Assembly (NCBI GenBank): GCA_009733715.1
Contig: WMKJ01000056.1
Span: 1 to 64,000 of the forward strand
Origin: Herpomyces periplanetae
Lineage: Eukaryota; Ascomycota; Laboulbeniomycetes; Herpomycetales; Herpomycetaceae
DNA length: 64,000 nucleotides
Reading direction: 5' to 3'
Shown: piece by piece, positions 11,026 through 28,400 of the stretch
Position numbering within the stretch: the stretch's first letter is position 1
How the letters are laid out: each line of letters begins with the position of its first letter
The notes under the pieces: generated by a model
Seen by the model: only the letters and a program-made list of their open reading frames with translations
What the model was told of the DNA's origin: nothing
Databases searched by the model: none
Program-made: the position numbers and the translations under genes

Positions 11026-14000
11026 ATGATGAAGGATTATGATAATATAGAGATTAAATCGGAGTTGAGGGGAAAATCAGTTAAAGATGGAGGACCGGTT
11101 GAAGTGGAAATTTTGGGCCATAATTCAATCGTCGTTGGAAGTGGAATATGGAGTGGCTACGTGATTAATGATTTAGTGATTAGCACAGCTGCTTCAACGT
11201 ACGTGCTTATCACGGATACGAATATCGGAGATATTTACGTTAACGTGTTCAAAGAATTGTTTGAAAGTCGACTCAAAACGGCTCGATTACTCGTTTACAC
11301 TGTACCTCCTGGTGAATTCTCCAAATCCCGAGCAATGAAAAGCAAGATTGAGGATTGGATGCTGTCACTTTCTTGTACACGGGATACCGTGGTAATTGCT
11401 TTAGGTGGCGGAGTAATTGGGGATTTGGCAGGCTTTGTAGCGGCAACGTATATGCGTGGCCTGCGTTTTGTGCAAGTTCCGACAACATTGCTAGCTATGG
11501 TAGATTCGTCGATTGGGGGAAAAACTTCGGTTGACACACCTGCAGGTAAAAATTTGATTGGGTGTATCTGGCAACCTTTTAAGGTTTACGTTGATCCAAT
11601 GATTCTACAAAGTTTACCAACTCGAGAATTTATCAACGGTATGGCAGAAGTTATAAAAACGGCGGCTATTTGGAATGAAAACTTATTTCAATTTATTGAG
11701 AAACACTGTGGGAAAATTATGGCCGTTTTGAGCCAAAGTGAAAATCCTCATAAAAAGCGTGATCTAAGTTGTATCGGAAGCTTAATTGAACACATAATAG
11801 TTGAATCAATTCGTGTTAAAGCCCATGTTGTAACACAAGACGAACGGGAAAATGGTTTACGAAATTTACTCAATTTCGGTCATACAATTGGCCACGCCTA
11901 TGAAGCAATACTGGCACCTCAATGGCTACATGGTGAATGTGTTGCAATAGGGATGATAAAGGAAGCCGAGTTATCAAGATATTTGGGTATTCTAGGAAAT
12001 GCAGCAATAGCTCGATTGAAGGCATGTATAATCAGTTATGAATTGCCAGTATCAGTAGGTGAAGGTGGTCTGTTCGCCAGAGGAGGGGAAAAGTCGTGTG
12101 ATGTTAACACGTTAATGAAATATATGAAAGTGGATAAGAAGAACGATTCAGGAAAGTTGAAAGTTGTCTTGTTGGCTGGAATCGGTAAAACTCATGAAAT
12201 GAGGGCTAGTGTAGTAGAAGAGCGTGATTTGCGCTTTATTTTGTCAAAATTAGTGCGGATATACCCGATTGATTTGCCTCGAAATTTTGAAGTTACTTGT
12301 ACGCCTCCGGGCTCTAAAAGTATATCTAATCGGGTGCTAATACTTGCAAGTTTGGGTGAGGGAGTATGTAGAATTCGGAATTTCTTGCACTCTGACGATA
12401 CTCAAGTTATGTTATCGTGCTTGAGCAAGTTACAAGCAGGCCAATTTGAGTGGTCAAATGACGGTGAAGAATTAATTGTTAGGGGAGGAGGTGGACGAGT
12501 TTGCACGAGCAAAGAACGACTTTACGTTGGTAATGCGGGAACTGCAGCAAGGTTTCTAACGTGTTTACTGGGTCTGGCACAGGCTGAAGATCATGGTAAA
12601 AATACTGGTAACGAAGAAGATGAAGCATGCATTATTGCGGGAAACAGTCGAATGAACGAGCGACCAATTGGAGCATTAGTAGATGCACTACGAAGTAATG
12701 GAATGAAAATTTATTATGTTGAAAAGGAGTGTAGTTTACCACTTAAGATAATGGCACAAGGTGGTATGCAAGGCGGGGAGATTTCAATTTCAGCACAGCT
12801 TTCTTCTCAATACGTATCGAGTATTTTAATGTGTGCACCATACGCAAAAGAGTCGGTTACACTACGATTAACGGGGGGGAAGCCAATTTCACAATTATAC
12901 ATTGACATGACGATAGCTATGATGGCCAAATTTGGGATTAAGGTTGATAAAATTCATGATGAGCCATTGACATATAAAATTGGTCAAGGTCGATATAAAA
13001 ACCCCGAAATATATGAAGTAGAAAGTGATGCAAGCTCGGCGACATATCCGCTAGCGATTGCAGCGATTACAGGGACGCAGTGTACAATTCCGAATATAGG
13101 AAAAACTTCTCTACAGGGGGATGCAAAGTTTGCGGAAGAAGTGTTGAAACCAATGGGGTGTGAAGTTGAGCAAACGGATAATATGACACGAGTACGAGGT
13201 CCAGAACGGGGAGGATTACGCTTACCAGGACACATTGATATGGAAACGATGACGGATGGATTTCTTACTGCAAGCGTACTAGCTAGTGTAGCTAGAGGAG
13301 CAACGGAGCATAACAGTATGAAGATTAGTGGAATAGCAAATCAACGAGTGAAGGAATGTGATAGGCTACGAGCCATGCGTGACGAACTCAGTAAATTTGG
13401 AGTATGCAGCTCAGAGTTCAACGATGGGATTGTAATTCAAGGGGGCAATCTTAATCGAATTCACGCACCATCTCGAGGCATTTACTGTTATGATGATCAT
13501 CGAGTTGCGATGAGCTTTAGCGTATTAAGTTTAGTATGCAATGGAGGAGGAACGGTGCTTTTGGATAAGGATTGCGTTAGTAAAACGTGGCCAGGGTGGT
13601 GGGATACGTTACACGGGTTGTACAAAGTCCGGTTGGAAGGAGTTTCAGAAGAAGATGTGGGATACAGCGATCCGATTTACTCGAACTTAGATGGAACAGG
13701 ACAACGGTCGATAGTACTGATTGGAATGCGAGGTGCGGGCAAAACGGTGACGGGGATGCTTGCGGCTAAAGTTTTGGATTGGGAATTTGTTGATATGGAC
13801 GAGATGCTAGAGAAAAGGATGGGAAAGAAGAATTGCGGCGAAATTATTGAGGAATATGGATGGGAAATTTTTCGGGAGGAAGAAAGTAAATTACTGGAAG
13901 AAGTATTAAGTAGTGCTAAATCACGCGAACATATTATCGCATGTGGAGGTGGAATAGTTGAAAGTAAAGAAGCTCGAATGGAACTCAAGAGATGGATAGA

Positions 14001-16311
14001 TCGGGGAGGTATTGTAGTATGGGTAACACGGAATTTGGAAGAAATGTTTGCATATTTGCGCAGCGATGAAAACCGAGCGAATCTTAATGAAGATATTTTC
14101 AAGGTGTGGACACGCCGTAAAAATTGGTATATGAAATGCAGTAATTATCGATATCATGGAGTTAAGTTGAACGATGAATACGGAAATGTACCACATGAAC
14201 TGGAGCGATTTCTTAATTTTATCATGAAACGAAACTGTAAGGATGTTATTGAAGAATTGAATCGGAAGCGAAATTCATACTTTGTATGTTTAACGTACGG
14301 ATCGTTGGATGCAATTAAGGGGCGATTGAATGAAATTTGTGAGGGAGTTGATGCGGTGGAATTACGAGTTGATTTGCTCAAGGAAACGGGAGAATTTGTA
14401 GCGGATCAATTGGCAATTCTTAGGAATCAGGTAACATGTCCGGTGATATTTACAATACGTAGTATTGGCCAAGGAGGAAAATTTGAAGAAGAAAGATGGG
14501 AAGAAGCGTACGAGATGATGGAACAAGCCATACGAATGGGAAGTGAATTTATTGATGTTGAAATAACATGGAATTCAGAATTGATTAAACGGGTCAAACG
14601 GATCAAGGGAAAGAGTAAATTGATAGCATCACATCATGATAGCTGCAGTAAACTAAACTGGGATGATGGATCTTGGATACCATATTTTCGAGCGGGGATT
14701 GAATTGGGAGATGTGGTTAAGTTGATTGGTACGGCTAAAAAAATTGAAGATAATTTTGGACTCATGAATTTTAAACGATGGAAAGAGAGTGAATGGGTTC
14801 GATGGTCACGTATTCCCATGATTGCGTTAAATCAAGGCAAGAATGGTAAATTAAGTCGAATTCTGAACGGATTTTTAACGCCTGTGACGCATGAGCTTAT
14901 GAACACTGCAGTTGCAGCAGTTGGACAATTAACGGCAAAAGATATTCGCAAGAGTCAAGCTTACTTGGGTAAAATTGAACGACGAAAATTTTATTTGTTT
15001 GGTGCACCAGTTCGACAGTCAAAATCACCGATTATACATAATACATTGTTTCGTCGGTTTGGATTTCCGTATACATACGAAATTCGGGAAATGTCCGATA
15101 TTGACAGTGTGATGGTAGAGTTAATAACGTCAAAATCATTTGGAGGAGCATCGGTAACGATTCCATTTAAAGAGCGATTTCACGAAGCCAGTGAAAACGA
15201 CTTGAATGAGGATGGAAATATGCAACGTGTAAATCGATTAATTATTGGACCCAAGGGAGGGGAAATTATGTTGGATGAATTAACGGAGGAAGCACGAATT
15301 ATTGGGGCAGTTAATACAATTGAACGTCGTGATACGGAAGAAGATGCTTCTAGTGAATGTAATTTATCAGCGGCAGCGGTAGCAGCAGCGGCGGTAGCGG
15401 GAACTGGAACCGGAGTAACTACAAACGTTTCACTGAATAATTCAGGTCGAGCGCCGACAACACGATTGATCGGGCATAATACAGATTGGAAAGGAATAGT
15501 GCTGGTATTGAAAAATGCGGGAGCACGAATGCGACGTTTTGTCGGAGCAGCCAATGCTATACACTATACACCATCGACGGCGGGAGTACACGGATTAGCC
15601 ACGGGTGGATGCACAGGTACGGCAAGTTCATCAGTTACTGCATCGTCAGGAGGCGTACCAGCTCCGAGTGGTTTAGTAGTTGGAAACGGAGGAACGGCAC
15701 GCGCCGCAATATTTGCCTTACACAGTATGGGGTACACGCCAATATACGTTATCGCGCGGAACAATCAGAATCTACGGCGTTTAGAAAACAGTTTTCCCAA
15801 AGACTATCATGTTCAAGGTTTATACGAGTATAGTGAAACATGGCAAAATATGTTACGCTGCCCGCGCAGTCGTCCCAGCATTATTATTTGTACCATTCCA
15901 CAGCATGATAATGTACGCATTGACGATCGATTGTTCAATGCCGTACGTCAAATTGTCCAAGCAACACCGCCCGCGACGGCTTGTCCAAACTCATCTACAT
16001 ATCCCAGTGTTACAGAAGAGACTCGTATTTTGCTAGAAATGGTGTATACAACGGAGATGACATCGTTTATGGCTTTGGCCCATAATGCGGGTTGGAGAGT
16101 TATCAATGGGCTCAACGTTCTTACGGCACAAGCTATTCACCAATTCGCCATCTGGACGGGTATACTGCCCGATTTAAATTATGTTCAGGTAAGTTTGTTA
16201 TTGACAAAGTGTGTGTGTGCGCAAGCACAAAAGGCTGGTTAATGGAAGGGAAAAAGAAAAGGGTAAGCTAACGAGTAGAAAATAGTCGATAGTAAATCAA
16301 TCTTAACGTAA
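11026..16311 (+). CDS. ARO1: AROM: pentafunctional shikimate-pathway polypeptide
   Basis: Carries out five consecutive cytosolic steps from DAHP to EPSP. From ATG 11026 the domains run in the fungal order. DHQ synthase is residues 1-420 (GGGVIGDLAGFVAATYMRG near 127, NFGHTIGHAYEAIL). EPSP synthase is about 425-880 (PPGSKSISNR near 426, LYVGNAGTAARFLT, RVKECDRLRAM, DDHRVAMSFS). Shikimate kinase is about 890-1065 (P-loop GMRGAGKT near 900). Type I dehydroquinase is about 1085-1310 (ASHHD; Schiff-base Lys near 1232 in VVKLIGTAK). Shikimate dehydrogenase is 1320-end (GAPVRQSKSPIIHN, VTIPFKE, GHNTDW, VVGNGGTARAA). Two low-complexity insertions interrupt the last domain. Exon 1 ends at CAG/GTAAGT (16188); a CTAAC branch site near 16267 and TAG at 16276-16278 suggest a terminal exon 16279-16311 adding ten residues (alternative acceptor at 16285). 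Unspliced, it would stop at 16242. Convergent with SNF1. Confidence 0.96.
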
Positions 16312-16336
16312 GGGTTTCGATGGGTTGTTGACTGAA

Positions 16337-22797
<6,461 letters not shown>

Positions 22798-24090
22798 ATG
22801 GCTTATTCTGAAGCAGCAACTCACGATTCTCCGTTTGTGGGATTCTCCAACTTTACTGGATTCTCTCCAACCAAGGATGGCAATACACCATTTGTCAGCG
22901 ATAATAAAATACCTGAGCAAAATGATGCGAATACTTGCAACCTAACAACGGGATTTTCCAAACAATTATCGTTAAATTCAAGCACGGATATCACCACACC
23001 GTGCCCGTCAAATCGAGAAACCATCGAACGTTGCTTACCCGCTAATTACAAACTATCTCGTCGGTCGTCCGTATCAGCCGAATCGTATGACAATGCCGAT
23101 AAAAGTTTGTCCTGGATAGTTCCCGAATACAAGAAAACTGACGAACAACAACAAAGATTGCGTAGAGCCGTGGCAAAAAATTTCTTGTTCGCAGCTCTAG
23201 ATGAAGACCAATCTAAACAAGTCATGTCGGCATTATGCGAAAAACGAATCCCAGCTGCTGGCATTGTGGTGATCGAACAAGGTGCTCCTGGTGACATGTT
23301 TTATGTTGTCGAAGATGGTCAATTTGACGTTTACGTCCATTCTTCAGGTGCTGCACTTCGTGGGGAAAAACGTCCGGAAGCTTGGGGTCGTAAAGTTGGT
23401 ACTGTTGGGGCCGGCGGTTCATTTGGTGAACTTGCTTTAATGTATGACTCTCCACGAGCTGCTTCTGTCGTATCAACTTGTCCTGGAACTTTATGGGCTC
23501 TCGATGGTGTAACTTTTCGTCGTATTCTCTTGAAGGCCGGTTTTCAGCGTCGTCGTATGTACGAAGGTTTTCTAGCAGACGTTCCAATCTTATCATCCTT
23601 AACGGGTTATGAACGTTGTAAAATCGCAGATTCTTTGGAAACTTTACGCTTTTCTCCAGGTCAAGTCGTTATTCGTCAGGGTGATCTAGGCGATGCCTTT
23701 TATATTGTTGAATCCGGTCATGCTGATGTTTTTACCAACGATAATTCAAAAGATCCCATTCACACTTATACTACCGCTGAATACTTCGGCGAACTTGCAC
23801 TTCTGAACAATGCTCCTCGTGCCGCTACTGTTATCGCTCGTGATGATCTGAAAGTAGCTTCATTGAATAAGGATGCTTTTCAACGTTTGTTAGGTCCTCT
23901 CGAAAGTCTTATGCGACGTAATGACCCTCGAAAATTTCAATCGTCCGATGATGAAAATACTTCTGTTGCTATACCCGGTACTTTTACCGGTTCTTCCAAC
24001 AATAATCATCAATCGCCCATATCTTGTCCAATTATAACCCGAACTGCTTCTGTCGTTATTGATGAAGAAATTGATCCATTGACAAGTTAA
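22798..24090 (+). CDS. BCY1: cAMP-dependent protein kinase regulatory subunit
   Basis: Inhibits PKA catalytic subunits until cAMP binds. Single-exon model, 430 residues. The pseudosubstrate/inhibitor site RRSSVS is at residues 88-93 (type II-like, autophosphorylatable Ser). Two tandem cyclic-nucleotide-binding domains follow, about 129-245 and 248-375. Each has the phosphate-binding cassette: FGELALMYDSPRAAS at 209-223 and FGELALLNNAPRAAT at 340-354, both with the Glu and Arg that contact cAMP. The C-terminal 50 residues are Ser/Asn-rich. The usual N-terminal dimerisation/docking helix pair of about 45 residues is not visible in this model. The frame is open upstream of the ATG to an AG at 22762-22763 (CACAACACAG), so an undetected 5' exon is possible. 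Codon choice is pyrimidine-rich, unlike AROM. SPF27 follows in the same direction. Confidence 0.93.
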   Translation: MAYSEAATHDSPFVGFSNFTGFSPTKDGNTPFVSDNKIPEQNDANTCNLTTGFSKQLSLNSSTDITTPCPSNRETIERCLPANYKLSRRSSVSAESYDNADKSLSWIVPEYKKTDEQQQRLRRAVAKNFLFAALDEDQSKQVMSALCEKRIPAAGIVVIEQGAPGDMFYVVEDGQFDVYVHSSGAALRGEKRPEAWGRKVGTVGAGGSFGELALMYDSPRAASVVSTCPGTLWALDGVTFRRILLKAGFQRRRMYEGFLADVPILSSLTGYERCKIADSLETLRFSPGQVVIRQGDLGDAFYIVESGHADVFTNDNSKDPIHTYTTAEYFGELALLNNAPRAATVIARDDLKVASLNKDAFQRLLGPLESLMRRNDPRKFQSSDDENTSVAIPGTFTGSSNNNHQSPISCPIITRTASVVIDEEIDPLTS

Positions 24091-24623
24091 CTTAGCTTCA
24101 GTTTTCCCATGATTTGTTCTATCCTGTCCCGCTCTGTACCACTGTCTTTTCCCTTTTGTTCAATTTTTCCATTTTTTAGGCTTGTTCATTGCCCATCTCT
24201 ATTCAACCGCTCAAGAACTTTATGTTGTCCTGAGTTTGACATTACTTAGCTCCCTCATGTTTAACTTATCCTTGCAAAGGCTTTCATTAGGATTTTTGAA
24301 CTTAACATATCCCATTTAACTGAGTCTACTCGACCTTACCCTAATGTAAATTTTCCACTCCATGCAAGCCTTTTTATGAGTCCCCTTCCCTCGTTCACTT
24401 TGATCCTATCCCAATATCCAACCAAACCACGTTAGCTTCATCAATCGCTACCCTTAATCCTCCTTTTTAGCCTTTGGTTCATACTTAACCTTCACATAAT
24501 TTCTTTTCCGTTCCATCATTCCGTCGCGAATAATTACCTGCACACGTGACCTCTCCACCTCGTTTTATCCCAATTTTGAATGGCATCGATCCTTTTGCTT
24601 CATTTTACTTTCATCGCAAAAAC
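24091..24623. other. PKA regulatory subunit-SPF27 intergenic region
   Basis: 533 nt, pyrimidine-rich on plus, carrying the 3' UTR of the upstream gene and the promoter of SPF27. No distinct motif seen. The SPF27 frame is open from 24546 but contains no ATG before 24624. Confidence 0.45.
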
Positions 24624-25429
24624 ATGTCCACGTTAACAGAATCTTCCAGTACTTCCTCCCCTCATCCCCTATCCAACGATCTTGCCGAAGCCGAGCGAGC
24701 ATTTCGCTACTACGCTCAGTGTAAGTTTTTCCCCGAATTTGTACATGCACAAACTCACACACTTAATCCAATCATAACGTCATTCCCGCTTCTACCCTAT
24801 CAGTTCACGATATTACGCCTAGTTTGGAAGATGTTGAAACCGCTCGAAATCTCATCCGCCTGGAATATCAAAATACCGTTCCACCTGATACTACTACGTC
24901 GCTACATCCACGTGTCCGCAACATAGATATAAAACCTCATGTGTATCAAGAAAATGGTTCACTTCACGTATCCGAAAATATTTCCCTGACCCGCGGTAAT
25001 GCTATCGATCTCACAAGGTACGAAAGCCTTGATGACATCGATTCTCTCGTTGAAACTGTTACCACTACCTCAAATCTCGACACCTCAGACCTAATTCATC
25101 AACTGCGCAACGCTGAAGATAAAGCCGGCATCGCTTTCACGTATATCAGAGGTCGAAATGCTCATTTAGAATTATTAACAAAACCTCATCCTGTTGATCC
25201 ACGTCAAAGGCTATCAAAGCATACAGGAAGATTATTAGATGCTGATGGAGGGAGTATCGGTGAAAGCCCTTTGAATGAACCGTGCAATTCATTATCTACA
25301 AACGCTCTAACGTGGATGATTGCCAATGAAGTCGAAGAGTGTACACTGCGAAACTTGGAAAAAGAGTTAATCAATTTGCGCCAATACACTGCTACTTGTG
25401 CGCCCGCTTCCTCATTAAATAGATCTTAG
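24624..25429 (+). CDS. Pre-mRNA splicing factor SPF27 (BCAS2/Cwf7)
   Basis: Subunit of the Prp19/NineTeen complex of the spliceosome. Exons 24624-24720 and 24804-25429 join in frame through a GTAAGT donor and CCCTATCAG acceptor, giving 240 residues (human BCAS2 is 225). The protein starts with a Ser/Thr-rich segment, then HDITPSLEDVETARNLIRLE, matching the family's N-terminal helix. The C-terminal coiled coil carries the diagnostic pattern: LIHQLRNAEDKAGIAFTYIR, AHLELL, then NALTWMIANEVEECTLRNLE and KELINLRQY. These line up with the human segment ending in HLEHQAVRIENLELM and NAWKVYNENLVHMIE as I remember it. About 35 residues are inserted between the two helices. The stop lies only 13 nt from the stop of the convergent phospholipase D gene. 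The assignment rests on pattern alignment from memory. Confidence 0.78.
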
Positions 25430-25442
25430 ATCCTCGCTCTCG

Positions 25443-28400
25443 TCAAGTGTATAGCTCGAGTGGTGCAATTTGATCAACAGCGTACAGCCAACCCCCCTTA
25501 TTTTCTTCTTTTTCTAGCCTGTTCATTTTTCATATTAGAATCTGTAAATCTCCCTTTCCCCTCTACTGTAAACTCACCAATTATACGGCCAAATCACCAA
25601 GTGTCCTTGGACCAGCTGAAGAAGCGCTTCTGCATGTTTTTTGGTAAGCATAACATTATCCATGACGGAATTAATCCCCCGATGCCCTTTTCCATTGGGT
25701 TTACGTCGCTTTTTATTCATCGGTGTGGATGTCAGTTTAAGTTCCGCTTTACCAACTTCTGCTGTATTAACATTAGTATAGTCCCTCGTATTACTATTAC
25801 TCTGCATCAACTTCTCTCCACTTCCAAGATTGTCTTCATTCTTTTTTCCCCCATTTGATCCCTCCTTTATTCTATTTATCCCATTGCTTGCAGCATTTTC
25901 AACCAATCCAAATCCCATACTCTCTTCGGTCTCCACTTTACCAAGCCTAATTTCTCCATCCTCTTTACACCCCGATTTAATAGGCCATCCATTAGTGATT
26001 CTTAAATCTTGCCGTACGCTTTCATCATGTTGCTTGTGTGCTACCACCCCATCGTTATCCTTAACTGCATCCGGCGTTGCGGGCTTTTTACCATCACAAA
26101 CTGTCATTGCTTCTTCACCTTGACTAGCTAGGAATTTCTCTCCAAACGTAACGTATTCTCGATACTCTTTCCATGTACGAACATCATCATCAGGCATACA
26201 TCGAAAAACGTACCGAAAAATATTCGTGTTATCCTGCGCTACTGCGCTCCATATATTTGTGAAAAATTCATCTGCCACTGGGTCTTGCATGCAATTTTCC
26301 GTTACACACGGTCGCTTCAAAGTTGCAATAATGTCTGCTAAAGCTTCCATACTTGGACAAGCATCTCCACTTCCCTGTCCTTGCCCTTGTCCTTGTCCCT
26401 GTCTCTGCCCTACACCTTTAGTTTCCCCACAATTCGCTCGTCTTCCTTCTACACCTCCTACGCATACTCTTTCCGCCTCACATCTTGCTCTCGCTTTTTC
26501 ATTTCCCATCTCTTGATGTTGATCCATCTTGCCTCCCTTATCTGTATCATTATTATCCATACCTTTCATACGTTCCATTTCCCGTGTACTACCAACTTTA
26601 CCACCTGTGCCCTTCTTATTGCCCCGCCAAACCTTCACGTCATCGTACAACGTTAACGAAGATGTTGCGTAAAATAAATTCCTACTTTTTCCCTTTCCAT
26701 GATGATTCCGTTCTTCTTCCCCCTTCACTTCATCATCATCACCGTTCCCCTCCTCCGTGCCAAACCATCTGTCGGTCCCTGGATCCGATTTAACATCAAG
26801 TTCCACAGCTTGTTCATCAAGGTTTCCAAAATCTCCAAATAATTCGTCCTGTAACCTATTTCGTCGCTTCGCTAATTCATCTACTGCCAGAATATCCGTG
26901 GATACACTTGTAATCGATGTTCCATCTGTGCCAAAGTCCCCGTCCGAATCCGTATCCTTCACGTTATGCTTTTCACGTACCCGCTCTTCTCTTAATTGCC
27001 GTTCCATTAATTCATCCACTTCAATTCCCAAGTGCTCCCGCATTAACCGCATACGTAAAGAATGCGGAAACTTCCCAACATCGTATGGTTCCCCTGCCAT
27101 CATCGATGGCACCATATCCCGATCTCGAACTATTACTGCTATCTCTGAATCTCTATTTCCCCGCATCGATCTTTCATTAATATTTGCTGATCCAATTATC
27201 GCCATCCTATCGTCCACTATCATGCATTTAGCATGTACGTATAACTGCTCCGTTACTAACGTCTTGTTAAGACCAATTGTTCCCCACTTTCTCAATGCGT
27301 AAAACTGTATATAATCATCTGGTTCAATTCCCACTTCACGTAGTCTTCCAAATATCGATGTTTCACCCCGACATATACTTCGATACTGACATTGCATTAT
27401 CAATCGTACACTACTTCCCTCCGCTACGTCAACTGTATTCTGAAACCCCGGCATTAACGGTATGATAATGTACGCCCTCCAGTACTCTCCATGGGTGTGC
27501 GCTCGTTTAATCCGCTCCACTAGCGCATCTCCAATCTGATTTTCAATCGTAGTACCCTCTACTTCGCAACTACTAATGAAAAACTGATTTTCAATATAAA
27601 CGAAATGATCCGATGCCTCGATCAACTTAATATATGCCTTCTCAATGCTACTCTCCGTCTTTCTTATCCCCATTGACCAATCACATGATGATCTCAACAA
27701 CTGAATTTCACACGTTCCATTCAGACCTAAATACTCCAGTTCACCATCATCAAAATCCGGTGGTGGTAGCAAAAATGGAGTTGGCCGTGACGGTTTCCGT
27801 TGCCGTAAAATATAGTTCCACCTTTGAACAAAGTATCGAGTCATATCTCTGGCCGGTTGTCCAACAATCTGCATTCCCACATCATGCCACGGCATTCGTG
27901 GTACCTTCGTACGATCGTACATCTCTTCATACGGTTTATCCAATGCGTAAAAATCTTGTACTCTCGGATTTGAATAATCCTTACCGGGCCACAATTGACA
28001 ATGATCCGAATCCTTGGGCAAATCGGTCAATTCAAATCCCGTCGGCTTATCATCGTTAAGAGTGTGACCCGGTGTATCCCATCGTCCGAAGCATAAATCA
28101 ACACCCCCACAAAACGCTACCAAGTGATCTACAATGCATATCTTTTCATGGTGCGCCCAAAAGAATGTATTCTGCCTAAATTGGTTTGGTGATCGTTGCA
28201 CAAAGATATTAGGATGAAGATCTAACAGGGAAAATTTCGAATACTCAGAGTCAATTGGTATGGCTGTGTTGATATTTCGATATACAATCACGAAAATCTT
28301 AACGCCTTCTTGAGCTTTGCGCTGTAAAAGTCGATCTAGTCGCCATTTCTGGCTAATTGCGGCCGGCCTCCGCATATAGAGTTCCGGGCTTAACCACCAA

